Counted from the first letter of the stretch, positions 34,607 through 45,933 are shown. The stretch: 64,000 nucleotides of DNA from an uncultured Desulfobacterales bacterium (GCA_937915545.1 CALGIJ010000021.1:186001-250000), one strand, 5' to 3'. The notes: a model not told the origin generated them from the sequence alone. Made by a program: numbers and translations.

Positions 34607-36136
34607 ATGCTCCTTCATCACACCTTTATCGACGTCGCCAAGCGATTCGGCAAGAAGCTCGCCATCCATGATTTCACCACCAACCGCGAGCTGACCTACT
34701 CGCGTGCGTTGATCGCCTGCTTCATCCTCGTCGGCTATTTCCGCAAGCTCGACCCGGGCTTCACCGGCATCATGCTGCCCACCTCGGCCGGCTGCATCCT
34801 CGCCAAGATCGCCACCCTGATGAGCGGCCGCATCCCGGTGATGATCAACTACTCCACCGGGGCCGAACACAATGCCCGCTACGCCCAGCGCAAGTGCGAC
34901 TTCCGCACCATCATCACCTCCAAGGGCCTGCTGGAGAAGATCGAGTGCCCCCATGTCGACGGCATGATCTACCTCGAGGACCTCATGGCCGGGGTCACCA
35001 AGATGCAGAAGCTGGTGGCCGCCCTCACCGCCCTTTTGCCGGCAGGGCTGCTCAAGAAAATCACCCATCAGGGGCAGGAGGACGATACCGCCGTCATCCT
35101 CTTTACCAGCGGCAGCGAAAAGGACCCCAAGGCGGTGCAGCTCACCCACAGAAATCTTCGCGCCAACGTCGAGGCGGTCGGCCCGATCTTCAATTTCAGA
35201 AGCGAAGACATCTTCATGTGCACCCTGCCCTACTTCCACGTCTTCGGTCTGATGTCCACCTTCTGGCTGCCGATCCACCATGGCATGACCATGCTCACCT
35301 ACGCCAACCCGCTGGATTTCAAGAAGGTCTGCACCATCATCCGCGAGCACAAGGCGACCTTCATCGTCGGTACCCCGGCCTTCTTCTGGGGCTACCTGCG
35401 CAAATCCGAGGATGGCGACTTCGCCTCCCTGCGCATCGCCATGACCGGTGCCGACAAGTGTCCCGACGCGTTGCGCGAAGGCTTCAAGACGAGGCACAAC
35501 ATCACCCTCTACGAGGGCTATGGGGCCACCGAATGCTCGCCGGTTATCTCCGTCAACACCCCGGAGTTCAACCGCCCCGGCTCGGTGGGCAAGCCCATCC
35601 CGGGCCTTGCCGTGCGCATCGAGAACTATCAGACCGGCGCCGAGTGCGCCCTCGGCGAGGACGGCCGCATCCTCGTCAAGGGCGAAAGCGTCATGAAGGG
35701 CTACTTCAACGACTTCGAGCAGACCTCGCTGCACATCCGCAACGGCTGGTACGACACCGGCGACATGGGCAACATCGACGAGGACGGCTACCTCTGGCAT
35801 GTCGGCCGCCTCAAGCGCTTCGTCAAGATCGGCGGGGAGATGGTCTCGCTGGTCAAGATCGAGGACATCCTCGAGAAATACCTGCCCGAGGACAGCCACT
35901 GCTGCGTGGTGGAGATCCCCGACGCCATCAAGGGGGCGAAGATCGTCGCCGTGGTCACCACCCCGCTGGACGAGAAGGCGACCCTCAAGGACATGGCCAA
36001 GCACCTGCCGACCATCTCCCTGCCGAAGATCTTCCTCGTCTGGGAGAACCTCCCCAAGATGGGCAGCGGCAAGATCGATTTCCGCACCATCTCGGAGATG
36101 GCCAGAGAGCAGTTGAGCCGCAAGTCCCTGTCCTGA
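34607..36136 (+). CDS. AMP-binding acyl-CoA/acyl-ACP synthetase (Aas C-terminal type)
   Basis: 509 residues. The P-loop-like motif is ILFTSGSEKDPKAVQLTHRNL; A5 is YEGYGATECSPV; WYDTGDMGNIDEDGYLWHVGRLKRFVKIGGEMVSL is the hinge and A8 region; the C-terminal lysine lies in LPKMGSGKIDFR. The sequence resembles the synthetase half of Aas, which activates fatty acids for acyl carrier protein or lysophospholipid acylation, but the acyltransferase half is missing. The ATG at 34607 is used because GGAGG is too close to the GTG at 34601. No fatty-acid genes are adjacent. Confidence 0.88.
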   Translation: MLLHHTFIDVAKRFGKKLAIHDFTTNRELTYSRALIACFILVGYFRKLDPGFTGIMLPTSAGCILAKIATLMSGRIPVMINYSTGAEHNARYAQRKCDFRTIITSKGLLEKIECPHVDGMIYLEDLMAGVTKMQKLVAALTALLPAGLLKKITHQGQEDDTAVILFTSGSEKDPKAVQLTHRNLRANVEAVGPIFNFRSEDIFMCTLPYFHVFGLMSTFWLPIHHGMTMLTYANPLDFKKVCTIIREHKATFIVGTPAFFWGYLRKSEDGDFASLRIAMTGADKCPDALREGFKTRHNITLYEGYGATECSPVISVNTPEFNRPGSVGKPIPGLAVRIENYQTGAECALGEDGRILVKGESVMKGYFNDFEQTSLHIRNGWYDTGDMGNIDEDGYLWHVGRLKRFVKIGGEMVSLVKIEDILEKYLPEDSHCCVVEIPDAIKGAKIVAVVTTPLDEKATLKDMAKHLPTISLPKIFLVWENLPKMGSGKIDFRTISEMAREQLSRKSLS

Positions 36137-36167
36137 CAGGCTCGGGCGACTCGGCGCAGCAAATTCG

Positions 36168-36983
36168 ATGGACCTTCGACAGAGTCCTGGGGAGGGCGGC
36201 CCCCCGCGGGCACAACGCTCGCCATTGCCGGTGCTGCTCCAGTTCGCCCTGCTGCTCGGATTGCTCGGCTGGCTGCTTGTCGAGAGCGCCGACAGCATCG
36301 GCTACCACTGGCAGTGGTACCAGGTGCCGCGCTACCTCTTCACCCGCGGCGAAGACGGCTTGGTGGCCGGCCCCCTGTTGCACGGGCTGCGCCTGACGCT
36401 GTTCATCTCGCTGGTTTCCCTGCTGCTCTCCCTGGTCATCGGCCTGGCCACCGCCCTGCTGCGGCTGTCAACCTCGCGGGTCGGCCGCCTGCTGGCGGTG
36501 TTCTATCTCGAGGTCAGCCGCAACACCCCCCTGCTCATCCAGATCTTTCTCATCTACTTCGTCCTCGGCCCGGCCCTCGGCCTCGAGCGGCTGCCGGCCG
36601 CCATCCTCGCGCTCAGCCTCTTCGAGGGGGCCTACGCCTCGGAGATCTTCCGCGCCGGCATCCTCGCCGTGCCGAAAGGGCAGATCGAGGCGGCGCGCAG
36701 CCTCGGCCTCGCCCCGCGCCTCACCTATCGCCTGGTCATCCTGCCCCAGGCCCTGCGCACCGTATTGCCGCCCCTCGCCGGTCAGGCCATTTCGCTGCTC
36801 AAGGACTCGGCCCTGGTGAGCACCATCGCCATCTACGACCTGACCATGCAGGCCCAGGCCATCGTCGCCGAATCCTACCTCACCTTCGAGATCTGGTTCA
36901 CCGTCGCCCTGATGTACTTCACCCTGGCCCTGATTTTGTCGCTTGCGGTTGGCTTTCTCGAAAAGCGACTTAAATTGCCTTGA
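36168..36983 (+). CDS. Polar amino acid ABC transporter permease
   Basis: 271 residues, HisM/GlnP family. Membrane segments and the EAA loop (EAARSLGLAPRLTYRLVILPQALRTVLPPLAGQAISLLKDSALVS) are clear, preceded by LEVSRNTPLLIQIFLIYFVLG. Works with the binding protein and second permease downstream. No ATPase gene is found in this stretch, so the complex must borrow one encoded elsewhere. Confidence 0.9.
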   Translation: MDLRQSPGEGGPPRAQRSPLPVLLQFALLLGLLGWLLVESADSIGYHWQWYQVPRYLFTRGEDGLVAGPLLHGLRLTLFISLVSLLLSLVIGLATALLRLSTSRVGRLLAVFYLEVSRNTPLLIQIFLIYFVLGPALGLERLPAAILALSLFEGAYASEIFRAGILAVPKGQIEAARSLGLAPRLTYRLVILPQALRTVLPPLAGQAISLLKDSALVSTIAIYDLTMQAQAIVAESYLTFEIWFTVALMYFTLALILSLAVGFLEKRLKLP

Positions 36984-37046
36984 AAACGGCTCTTAACGCC
37001 ACGAGAAGAGCAGACTCCCCGTCTTCCCCACCAAAGGAGGTACCCC

Positions 37047-37880
37047 ATGAGCATGCAGCGCCTGTTGGCACCGTTGATCCTCGTTTTCGTCGTTCTCCTC
37101 TTCGCCACCCCAGAGGCCAGAGCCGCGTCGCCACAGCAGGAGCTGGTCGCCGCCAGCACCGTCGAGGCGGTCAAGAAGCGCGGCGTGCTCAAGGTGGGCA
37201 TGGACATCTTCCAGCCCTGGGCGATGAAGGACAAGAATGGCAAGCTCATCGGCTTCGAGATCGACGTCGCCACCCGCCTCGCCAAGGACATGGGCGTCGA
37301 AGTGGAGTTCGTGCCCACCGCCTGGTCGGGGATCATCCCGGCCCTGCTCACCGGCAAATTCGACGTCATCATCGGCGGCATGGGCATCACCCCGCAGCGG
37401 GCCCTGCAGGTCAACTTCACCGAGCCCTACGATCACTCGGGCATGAGCATCGTCGCCCACCGCCAGCTGGCCGCCGGCTTCAACTCGCTGGAGAGCTTCA
37501 ACCGCCCCGAGGTGCAGATCGCCGTCAAGCTCGGCACGACTGCCGCCGCCGCTGCCAAGAAATACTTCCCCAAGGCGCAGCTGCGCATGTTCGACGCCGA
37601 GCCCCAGGCCTACCAGGAGCTGCGCAACGGCAAGGTGCACGCCGTGGTCGGCTCGGCGCCCCGCCCCACCTACGAGGCGGTGGAGTACGCCGACAGCCTG
37701 TTCCTGCCCGTTGAAGGCACCTTCACCCAGGAACCGATCGGCTTCGCCCTGCGCAAGGGCGACCCGGACAGCCTCGCCTTCTTCAACAGCTGGATCACCG
37801 TGGTCAAGCTCGAGGGCTGGCTGAAGGAGCGGCACGCCTACTGGTTCGGCGGCAAGGACTGGGCGAGCCAGGTGGAGTAG
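37047..37880 (+). CDS. Amino acid ABC transporter substrate-binding protein (family 3)
   Basis: 277 residues with a signal peptide (LLAPLILVFVVLLFATPEARA). Family signature GKLIGFEIDVATRLAKDMGVEVEFVPTAWSGIIPALLTGKFDVIIGGMGITPQRALQVNFTEPY is complete. AAAGGAGG precedes the ATG. It sits between two permease genes on the same strand. Ligand is probably a polar amino acid; it cannot be specified. Confidence 0.92.
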   Translation: MSMQRLLAPLILVFVVLLFATPEARAASPQQELVAASTVEAVKKRGVLKVGMDIFQPWAMKDKNGKLIGFEIDVATRLAKDMGVEVEFVPTAWSGIIPALLTGKFDVIIGGMGITPQRALQVNFTEPYDHSGMSIVAHRQLAAGFNSLESFNRPEVQIAVKLGTTAAAAAKKYFPKAQLRMFDAEPQAYQELRNGKVHAVVGSAPRPTYEAVEYADSLFLPVEGTFTQEPIGFALRKGDPDSLAFFNSWITVVKLEGWLKERHAYWFGGKDWASQVE

Positions 37881-37905
37881 CCCCCGCTCGGCCCCTGTCC
37901 CGTTC

Positions 37906-38817
37906 ATGATCGCCCCGAAGAAGCCCGCGCTCACCGCGCTCGATGTCGTCCTCCTGCTGGTGACGGCGGGCTTTCTCGCCTATGTCGGCTACCGCCTCTT
38001 CTTCGCCCTCAACTACAAGTGGAACTGGGGGGTGATCGCCACCTACCTGGTGCGCTTCGACGAGGCGACGCAGCGCTATACGACCAACGTGCTGCTGCAG
38101 GGCTTTGTCACCACCGTCAAGCTGAGCCTGTGGGGCACGGTCCTCGCCGCCCTGTTCGGCCTGCTCGTCGGCCTGATGCGGCTCTCCCCCAGCCTGCTGC
38201 TGCGCCTCCTCGGCCGCGCCTATGTCGAGGCCATCCGCAACACCCCGCCCTTGGTGCTGGTGTTCATCTTCTACTATTTCGTCAGCGACCGCCTGCTGGG
38301 GGCACTCGGCGTCGAAGACCTGGTGCGGAGCAGCGGCGAGGCCATGCGCGGCCTGCTCACCCTGCTCTTTGCCGAGGCGCGGCTGGTCGTCCCCTTCCTC
38401 TCCGGGGTGCTGACTCTGGCCCTCTTCCAGGGCGCCTATATCGCCGAGATCGTTCGCGCCGGCATCGAGGCGGTCGACCGGGGGCAATGGGAGGCGGGGC
38501 GCGCACTGGGCCTCTCGGAACGGCAGCTGCTGCACCGGGTGGTCATGCCCCAGGCGACGCGGATCATGCTGCCGCCGCTGGCCAACGAGTTCATCAACAC
38601 CATCAAGTGGTCGTCCATCGTCTCCATCATCTCCATTCAGGAGCTGACCTTCCAGGGGCTGCAGGTGATGGCCTCGACCCAGGCGGCCATCGAGGTGTGG
38701 CTGACCATCTCGCTGATGTATCTGCTGCTCTGCCTGACGCTCTCCCTGGGAGTGCGCCGGCTGGAGAGCCGCTTCGCCCGCGCCGACGGCGCCCACCCGG
38801 AAACCGTGCCCCGCTGA
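37906..38817 (+). CDS. Polar amino acid ABC transporter permease
   Basis: 303 residues. YVEAIRNTPPLVLVFIFYYFVSDRLLG and the EAA loop EAGRALGLSERQLLHRVVMPQATRIMLPPLANEFINTIKWSS identify the HisM/GltK family. It carries an extra segment between helices (GVEDLVRSSGEAMRGLLTLLFAEARL) relative to the 36168 permease. The stop overlaps the first possible ATG of the next gene. Confidence 0.9.
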   Translation: MIAPKKPALTALDVVLLLVTAGFLAYVGYRLFFALNYKWNWGVIATYLVRFDEATQRYTTNVLLQGFVTTVKLSLWGTVLAALFGLLVGLMRLSPSLLLRLLGRAYVEAIRNTPPLVLVFIFYYFVSDRLLGALGVEDLVRSSGEAMRGLLTLLFAEARLVVPFLSGVLTLALFQGAYIAEIVRAGIEAVDRGQWEAGRALGLSERQLLHRVVMPQATRIMLPPLANEFINTIKWSSIVSIISIQELTFQGLQVMASTQAAIEVWLTISLMYLLLCLTLSLGVRRLESRFARADGAHPETVPR

Positions 38818-38858
38818 TGCCGCCAGCGCCGTCGCCCCCTTTGCCAGAGGATCGCCCC

Positions 38859-40196
38859 ATGCCCACCGCCGCCTCCCCTTTTTCGATCGCCAACGTCAGG
38901 CTGTTCATCGCCTTCCGGGTGTTCTTCAACGCCCGCTTCTACTACCCGGTCTTCACCATCCTCTTTCTCGACTATGGCCTGACTCTCGAACAGTTCGCCC
39001 TGCTCAACACCGTCTGGGCCATGGTCATCGTCCTTGCCGAGGTGCCTTCCGGGGCCCTGGCCGACATCCTCGGCCGCAAGTACCTGCTCGTCGGCACGGC
39101 GGTGATCATGACTGCCGAGATGTGCCTGCTGGCCTTCGTCCCCTTAGGCAACCCCACCCTGATCTTTGCCGTCTTCCTCGTCAACCGCGTCCTCTCCGGC
39201 CTCGCCGAGGCCATGGCCAGCGGCGCCGACGAGGCCATCGCCTACGACTCCCTGCTCGCCGAGGGCCGCGCCGAGGACTGGCCGCGGGTGCTCAGCGTGC
39301 AGATGCTGCTGCGTTCCATCGCCAGCGTCGTCACCATGACCGCCGGCGCCTTGATCTACGACCCGAATGTCGTCAACCGCCTGCTGCGCCTGCTGGGCAG
39401 CGCAACCGTGGTCGACCAGCAGGTGACCATGCGCTTCCCCATCTACCTCACCCTGGTGCTGGCCGTACTCGCCACCGGCTGCGCCCTGGCGATGCGCGAG
39501 AAGCATAGCGCCTCCCACGGCAATCACCTCGCCACCGCCCGCGCCGCCCTCGGCAAGATCCTCCAGGCCGGCAAGTGGCTGGCCAGATCGCCCTTCGCCC
39601 TGGCGATCATCCTCTTCGGCACCCTCTACGACCATGTGCTGCGCATGATCGTCACCCTCACCAGCCAGTATTTCCGCGCCATCGAACTGCCCGAGGCGAG
39701 CTTCGGGCTGATCGGCTCGGCCATTTCCCTGGTCGGCCTGGCGGCACCGAAGATCGCCGAACGAATGGTGGCCAACAACACCCCGATGGCCAATATGTGG
39801 TGGGTATCCGGACTGTCGCTGCTCGCCCTCGCCGGACTCAGCCCCTTCTTTCCCTACTATGGCCTGCTGCCCATGGGCCTGGTGTTTCTGGTAATGATGC
39901 TCGTTTCCTTCTTCACCAGCCACTACCTCAACATGGTCACCGAGTCGCACCAGCGCGCTACCGTGCTCAGCTTCAAGGGCCTGGCCTTCAACCTCGCCTA
40001 TGGCCTCATCGGCGTCTTCTTCGCCACGGCGATTGCCGAGCTGCGCCACGGCGGCCTCGCCGAGGACATCGCCTTCCGCGAGGTGATAAGTTACTTCCCC
40101 TGGTACGCCCTGGCGGGGATCCTCCTTACCCTCCTCTTCTGCTGGTACCGGCTGCGCAAGAGCGGCGACCGCGAGCGGGTATGCCGGAGGGGCTGA
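38859..40196 (+). CDS. Major facilitator superfamily transporter
   Basis: 445 residues with about 12 hydrophobic helices. The loop 2-3 MFS motif is seen as VPSGALADILGRKYLLVGTA, and a second-half FGTLYDHVLRMIVTL begins the C-domain. The start at 38859 has AGAGG upstream; an ATG at 38817 overlapping the preceding stop is the alternative. Substrate unknown. Same strand as the amino-acid ABC genes and possibly co-transcribed. Confidence 0.85.
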   Translation: MPTAASPFSIANVRLFIAFRVFFNARFYYPVFTILFLDYGLTLEQFALLNTVWAMVIVLAEVPSGALADILGRKYLLVGTAVIMTAEMCLLAFVPLGNPTLIFAVFLVNRVLSGLAEAMASGADEAIAYDSLLAEGRAEDWPRVLSVQMLLRSIASVVTMTAGALIYDPNVVNRLLRLLGSATVVDQQVTMRFPIYLTLVLAVLATGCALAMREKHSASHGNHLATARAALGKILQAGKWLARSPFALAIILFGTLYDHVLRMIVTLTSQYFRAIELPEASFGLIGSAISLVGLAAPKIAERMVANNTPMANMWWVSGLSLLALAGLSPFFPYYGLLPMGLVFLVMMLVSFFTSHYLNMVTESHQRATVLSFKGLAFNLAYGLIGVFFATAIAELRHGGLAEDIAFREVISYFPWYALAGILLTLLFCWYRLRKSGDRERVCRRG

Positions 40197-40396
40197 CGGC
40201 GGTTGGCGGGGGCCGGAGCCTCATGCGGCCCTCCCCCGCATCGCGCATTTTTCTTAGAATATTTGCCGCTTGCAGTTCAGGAAACGACCTTTTATAGTGG
40301 GTTGCGGGTCGCGGTTGGCGTCGCTCGCAGAGAAAACGCCACGCGGCCCGTCCCCGTGCCACAGCTGCTTGTCCATCACCATGAGGAGGTGCCCAC

Positions 40397-40807
40397 ATGC
40401 TGAAAAGATTCTCCATCTCGCTTGAAGAGGAACTGCTGACGATTTTCGACGAGCATATCATGGCGCGCAGCTACACCAACCGCTCCGAGGCCATCCGCGA
40501 CCTCATCCGCAAGGCCTTCATCAAGAGTGAGTGGCAGGAAGATAAACTGGTCATGGGGGTCATCAGTCTGGTCTACGATCACCACCAGCACAAACTGCAG
40601 GAGAAGGTCACCCTGGTGCAGCATGACTTCCACCACCAGATCGTCTCCACCACCCATGTGCATATGGACCATGACAACTGCCTCGAAGTGATCGTCGTGC
40701 GTGGCAAGGCCAAGGAGGTTCAAGACCTGGCCAACCGCCTCAGCGCCCTGCGCGGCGTCCGCGACGCCAACCTGGCCATGTCGACCACCGGGGAACACCT
40801 CCACTGA
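40397..40807 (+). CDS. nikR: Nickel-responsive regulator NikR
   Basis: 136 residues. Ribbon-helix-helix N-terminus (KRFSISLEEELLTIFDEHIMARSYTNRSEAIRDLIRKAF) and an ACT-like C-domain with nickel ligands in HHQHKLQEKVTLVQHDFHHQIVSTTHVHMDHDNCLEVIVV (the H...H.H...C pattern). The ATG has GGAGG upstream. Nickel-NikR represses nickel uptake genes, but no nik or Ni-enzyme gene is next to it. I could not identify its operator in the 200 bp upstream. Confidence 0.95.
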   Translation: MLKRFSISLEEELLTIFDEHIMARSYTNRSEAIRDLIRKAFIKSEWQEDKLVMGVISLVYDHHQHKLQEKVTLVQHDFHHQIVSTTHVHMDHDNCLEVIVVRGKAKEVQDLANRLSALRGVRDANLAMSTTGEHLH

Positions 40808-40872
40808 AACGCAGGCGGCCGCACTCCCCGCGACCGCCGCCCCAGCCACGCCAACCACAGGGATCGGCACCC

Positions 40873-41727
40873 ATGCAAGCTCCAGTCCCCGTCTCCGTCC
40901 ACGGCGGCCATAGCGGCCAGTTCTGCCACCATGCCAAAGACACCCTGGAGGAGATCGTCCTCCGCTATATCGAACTGGGCTTTCCCTGGGTGGGCATCAC
41001 CGAGCATGCCCCGGGCATCAGCGACGACCTGCTCTACCCCGATCAGAAGGCGGCCGGCCTGACACCGGAGTTCCTCCTGCGCCGCTTCGGCCTCTACATG
41101 ACCGAGTGCCGCCGCCTCCAGGAAAAATATCGCTCGCAGATCAGGATCTTCGCCGCCATCGAGAGCGAGACCTACAGCGGCTACCGGGAGTTCATGCCCT
41201 ATCTGCTCGACACCTTCACCCCCGACTACGTGGTCGGCTCGGTGCACTTCGTCGACGACATGGGCTTCGACTACTCGCGCCAGCAGTACGAGCAGACGGC
41301 GGCGGCGGTGGGCGGCACCGATGCCCTCTACCTGCGCTACTTCGACCTGCAGTACGAGATGCTCGGCTTCCTCAAGCCGGCGGTGGTCGGCCACTTCGAT
41401 CTCATCCGCATCTTCGACCCCGACTACAAGCAGCGCCTCGCCAAGCCTGAAATCATCGCCAGGATGAGACGCAACCTCGAGCTCATCAAGGAGCTGGGGC
41501 TGGTCATGGATTTCAACCTGCGCGCCCTCCTCAAGGGCGCCGACGAGCCCTACATCAGCCGCCCCATCCTGCTCATGGCGAAAGAGCTCGGCATCCGCGT
41601 CATGCCCGGCGACGACTCCCATGGCGTCGCCAATGTCGGCGCCAATATGGACAAGGCCCTGTCCATCCTCAGCGAGCTGGGCTTCGACACCCAGTGGGGC
41701 CAGTGGCAGCCGGGGCGGAGGGCCTAA
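40873..41727 (+). CDS. hisK: PHP-domain histidinol-phosphatase
   Basis: 284 residues. Metal-binding motifs of the PHP fold: HGGHSGQFCHHAKDTLEEIV, ITEHAPG, IESETYSGY, VVGSVHFVDDMGFDY, VVGHFDLIRI and MPGDDSHGVANVG. Length and motif order fit the HisK/HisJ type that dephosphorylates histidinol phosphate in histidine synthesis. No other his genes are nearby. Confidence 0.85.
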   Translation: MQAPVPVSVHGGHSGQFCHHAKDTLEEIVLRYIELGFPWVGITEHAPGISDDLLYPDQKAAGLTPEFLLRRFGLYMTECRRLQEKYRSQIRIFAAIESETYSGYREFMPYLLDTFTPDYVVGSVHFVDDMGFDYSRQQYEQTAAAVGGTDALYLRYFDLQYEMLGFLKPAVVGHFDLIRIFDPDYKQRLAKPEIIARMRRNLELIKELGLVMDFNLRALLKGADEPYISRPILLMAKELGIRVMPGDDSHGVANVGANMDKALSILSELGFDTQWGQWQPGRRA

Positions 41728-41901
41728 CCGGCGTCCCCGTCGCGGTCGCCGTTCCCCCGCCTACCACCCATTTGTCCCCTCACACCGCCCCTTGTGTCGC
41801 TTTCCTACCCTTTTGCCACCCAGCGAGGGTGAAGAGGGTTTTGCTGAGATAATTTTTCCGTTATTTCATGATCTTGATTGAAGCGCACTGAGCGCTGAGG
41901 C

Positions 41902-41917
41902 TGGCACCCGGTTTGCA
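41902..41917 (+). promoter_or_regulatory. Sigma-54 promoter of nifV
   Basis: TGGCACC-N4-TTGCA: GG at 41903-41904 and GC at 41915-41916, the correct 12-bp offset. Transcription should start near 41928, leaving a 15-nt leader to nifV with AAGGAGGAG in it. AGCGC-N5-GCGCT (41882-41896) lies just upstream. Confidence 0.9.
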
Positions 41918-41942
41918 TCTCCTGCCGACACAAGGAGGAGAG

Positions 41943-42973
41943 ATGGAAAAACACTGGCAGCTTATCGATACCACCCTGCGCGAGGGGGAACAGACCCCGG
42001 GGGTGGCCTTTGCCCCCGCCGACCGGGAGCGCATCCTCGACGGCCTGGCGGCGGTGGGCGTCGACGAAGCCGAGGTGGGCATCGCCTCACCCCGGGCCGT
42101 CTGCCCGGCAAGGCTGATCAGGTACTGCCGCGAGCGCCATCCGCAATTACGGCTGTCCTTATGGGCACGCTGCCGCGAGGAGGACATCGACGTCGCCACC
42201 CGCCTCGCCCCCGACATCCTCTCCCTGTCGATCCCCGTCTCCGACATCCATCTGCAGCGACGGCTCGGCGTCGACCGCAGCTGGGCCCTGCAGGCCATGG
42301 AGAAGTCCATCGACCTCGCCAGGGCGCGGGGCCTGAGGGCGGCCATCGGTTTCGAGGATGCCGGCCGCGCCGACCGCGACTTCCTGCTCGACATGGCAGG
42401 CGCCGCGGCCGCACGCGGCGTGGCGCGCATCCGCCTCGCCGACACCCTCGGCACCAGCTCGCCCGGGGAATTCGCCGCCCTGGTGACGGCCGTCGCCGAG
42501 GCGGTGCCCTGCCCCCTGGCGGTGCATACCCACAACGATTTCGGCATGGCCACCGCCAACGCCATCGCCGCCCTCGCAGCCGGGGCGAGCCTGGCCGACA
42601 CCGTCGTCCTCGGCCTCGGCGAGCGCGCCGGCTGTGCCCGCCTCGAAGAAGTGGCCGGCTACCTCGCCCTGGTCAAAAACCACGCCAACCTGCACCCCGA
42701 GCACCTCAAGCCCCTCGCCCGCCTCGTCGCCGCCTTGAGCGGCCGCACCATCGCCGCCAACCGGCCGCTGATCGGCGAGGCCCTCTTCACCTGCGAGACC
42801 GGCCTGCACCTGCAGGGCCTGCACCGCGACCCATGCACCTACGAGCCCTTCCCCCCGGAACGGGTCGACGCCACCCGCCGCCTGCTCCTCGGCCCGAAGT
42901 GCGGCCGCCGCGCCCTGGCCGCTTTCGCGGCCGTGGAGGCGCGACAGAGGCGCGACGCGGCCGGCCCTCCCCC

Positions 42974-42995
<22 letters not shown>
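41943..42995 (+). CDS. nifV: Homocitrate synthase
   Basis: 350 residues. N-terminal IDTTLREGEQTPGVAF is the HMGL-like homocitrate/isopropylmalate synthase motif. RLADTLGTSSPGEFAALV and CPLAVHTHNDFGMATANAIAALAAGA carry metal and substrate residues; GERAGCARLEEV and the C-terminal GPKCGRRAL fit NifV. It condenses acetyl-CoA and 2-oxoglutarate into the homocitrate of FeMo-co. A sigma-54 promoter and its place beside nifA support NifV over LeuA. It converges on nifA with a 22-bp overlap. Confidence 0.92.
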
Positions 42996-44590
<1,595 letters not shown>

Positions 44591-44870
44591 CCTCGCTCCA
44601 CCCTTTCCCGCCGTCTCCGGCTTCATCAGCCATCTGCGGCTCTCTCGGTTATCGCCGTGACGCCTCGTCCCGGCTCTTCAGCCTTGTCTAGCAATTTTGA
44701 TTCCATGTCGACAACATCACGTATTATGCTGATATTATTTTGTATTACGAATCTTACCCGCCCTTTTCTTGACATTTTTGTTGAGCGAAACACGGATAAT
44801 TTTCCATAATTGTGATTTTTATTCATTTTCGGATAGTCACCAATCAGGATTTTGCGCAGCTCTGCCATTT

Positions 44871-44906
44871 TTGTCGTTTTTCAACCAAAGTGCCAAAGAG
44901 CGACAA
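44871..44906. promoter_or_regulatory. Candidate activator site upstream of nifH (TTGTCG-N24-CGACAA)
   Basis: TTGTCG (44871-44876) and CGACAA (44901-44906) form an inverted pair; the arms extend to 7 bp with one more T/A. It ends about 80 bp before the -24 element, a normal enhancer distance. The same words, in the reverse arrangement, lie upstream of nifE. Assignment to NifA is inference. Confidence 0.4.
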
Positions 44907-44986
44907 AGACCCGCCGTAGCAATGGAAAGCCCTCGACACCTTTACTTCTCACCGTATTTCCGCTGTTTTTTTCTCAATCCCAGTGT

Positions 44987-45002
44987 TGGCATGGCTCTTG
45001 CC
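44987..45002 (+). promoter_or_regulatory. Sigma-54 promoter of nifHI1I2DK
   Basis: TGGCATG-N4-TTGCC: GG at 44988-44989 and GC at 45000-45001, correct spacing. Predicted start near 45013, giving a 61-nt leader to nifH. Confidence 0.9.
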
Positions 45003-45073
45003 TTATCAGGGGCAACAGTGCCATACACGGCATCTCGTCCACGCACCCCTCAACCAGCGATAAGGAGAACATC

Positions 45074-45901
45074 ATGAGAAAGGTGGCAATTTACGGCAAA
45101 GGCGGAATCGGCAAATCGACCACCACCCAGAACACGGTGGCCGGGCTGGCGGAGATGGGCCGCAAGGTCATGGTGGTCGGCTGCGACCCCAAGGCCGACT
45201 CGACGCGGCTGCTCCTCGGCGGCCTGGCGCAGAAATCGGTCCTCGACACCCTGCGCGAGGAAGGCGAGGACGTCGACCTCGACGACATCCGCAAATCGGG
45301 CTTCGGCGGCACCTGGAACGTCGAGTCGGGCGGGCCGGAGCCGGGCGTCGGCTGCGCCGGCCGCGGCATCATCACCTCCATCAACATGCTCGAGTCCCTC
45401 GGCGCCTACGAGGAACGTGAAGGGCTCGACTACGCCTTCTATGACGTCCTCGGCGACGTTGTCTGCGGCGGCTTCGCCATGCCCATCCGCGACGGCAAGG
45501 CGGAAGAGATCTACATCGTCTGCTCCGGGGAGATGATGGCCATGTACGCCGCCAACAACATCTGCAAGGGCATCATGAAGTACGCCCAGTCCGGCTCGGT
45601 GCGCCTCGGCGGCCTGATTTGCAATTCACGCAACGTCGACAACGAGCGCGAAATGATCCAGGAACTTGCCAAGAAGCTCGGCACGCAGATGATCTACTTC
45701 GTCCCGCGCAACAACGACGTGCAGCGCGCCGAGATCAACCGCAAGACGGTCATCGAGTGGAACCCGGCCTGCCCCCAGGCCGACGAGTACCGCGGCCTCG
45801 CCAAGGCCATCGACAGCAACAAGATGTTCGTCATTCCCACGCCTCTGGCCATCGAGGAGCTGGAGCAGCTGCTCCTCGACTACGGCCTTATGGAAGCTTG
45901 A
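45074..45901 (+). CDS. nifH: Nitrogenase iron protein NifH
   Basis: 275 residues. Walker A YGKGGIGKST; 4Fe-4S ligands C94 (GVGCAGRGII) and C131 (DVVCGGFAMP); R97, the residue ADP-ribosylated by DraT in other bacteria, is present. GGPEPGVGCAGRGI is invariant NifH sequence. It delivers electrons to NifDK with ATP hydrolysis and takes part in FeMo-co maturation. AAGGAG precedes the ATG. First gene of the main nif operon. Confidence 0.98.
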   Translation: MRKVAIYGKGGIGKSTTTQNTVAGLAEMGRKVMVVGCDPKADSTRLLLGGLAQKSVLDTLREEGEDVDLDDIRKSGFGGTWNVESGGPEPGVGCAGRGIITSINMLESLGAYEEREGLDYAFYDVLGDVVCGGFAMPIRDGKAEEIYIVCSGEMMAMYAANNICKGIMKYAQSGSVRLGGLICNSRNVDNEREMIQELAKKLGTQMIYFVPRNNDVQRAEINRKTVIEWNPACPQADEYRGLAKAIDSNKMFVIPTPLAIEELEQLLLDYGLMEA

Positions 45902-45933
45902 GCACACCCTTTCACCCCAAGGAGACACCACCG

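Larger units (their letters stand above)
44591..45073. other. nifA-nifH divergent regulatory region
   Basis: No gene. The centre is AT-rich. Contains TGTCGACA (44706-44713), the TTGTCG/CGACAA pair (44871-44906) and the nifH sigma-54 promoter (44987-45002). I found no perfect TGT-N10-ACA site. No clear sigma-54 promoter pointing toward nifA was seen. Confidence 0.6.

Noticed and set aside
38019..40196. 725-codon frame joining permease sequence with the MFS transporter
   Set aside because: The upstream part is the permease gene read in the wrong frame; the MFS protein starts at 38859 behind AGAGG.
44591..45073. Canonical NifA site TGT-N10-ACA upstream of nifH
   Set aside because: Only near matches ending in ACG (44706 and about 44779) were found; no perfect site.
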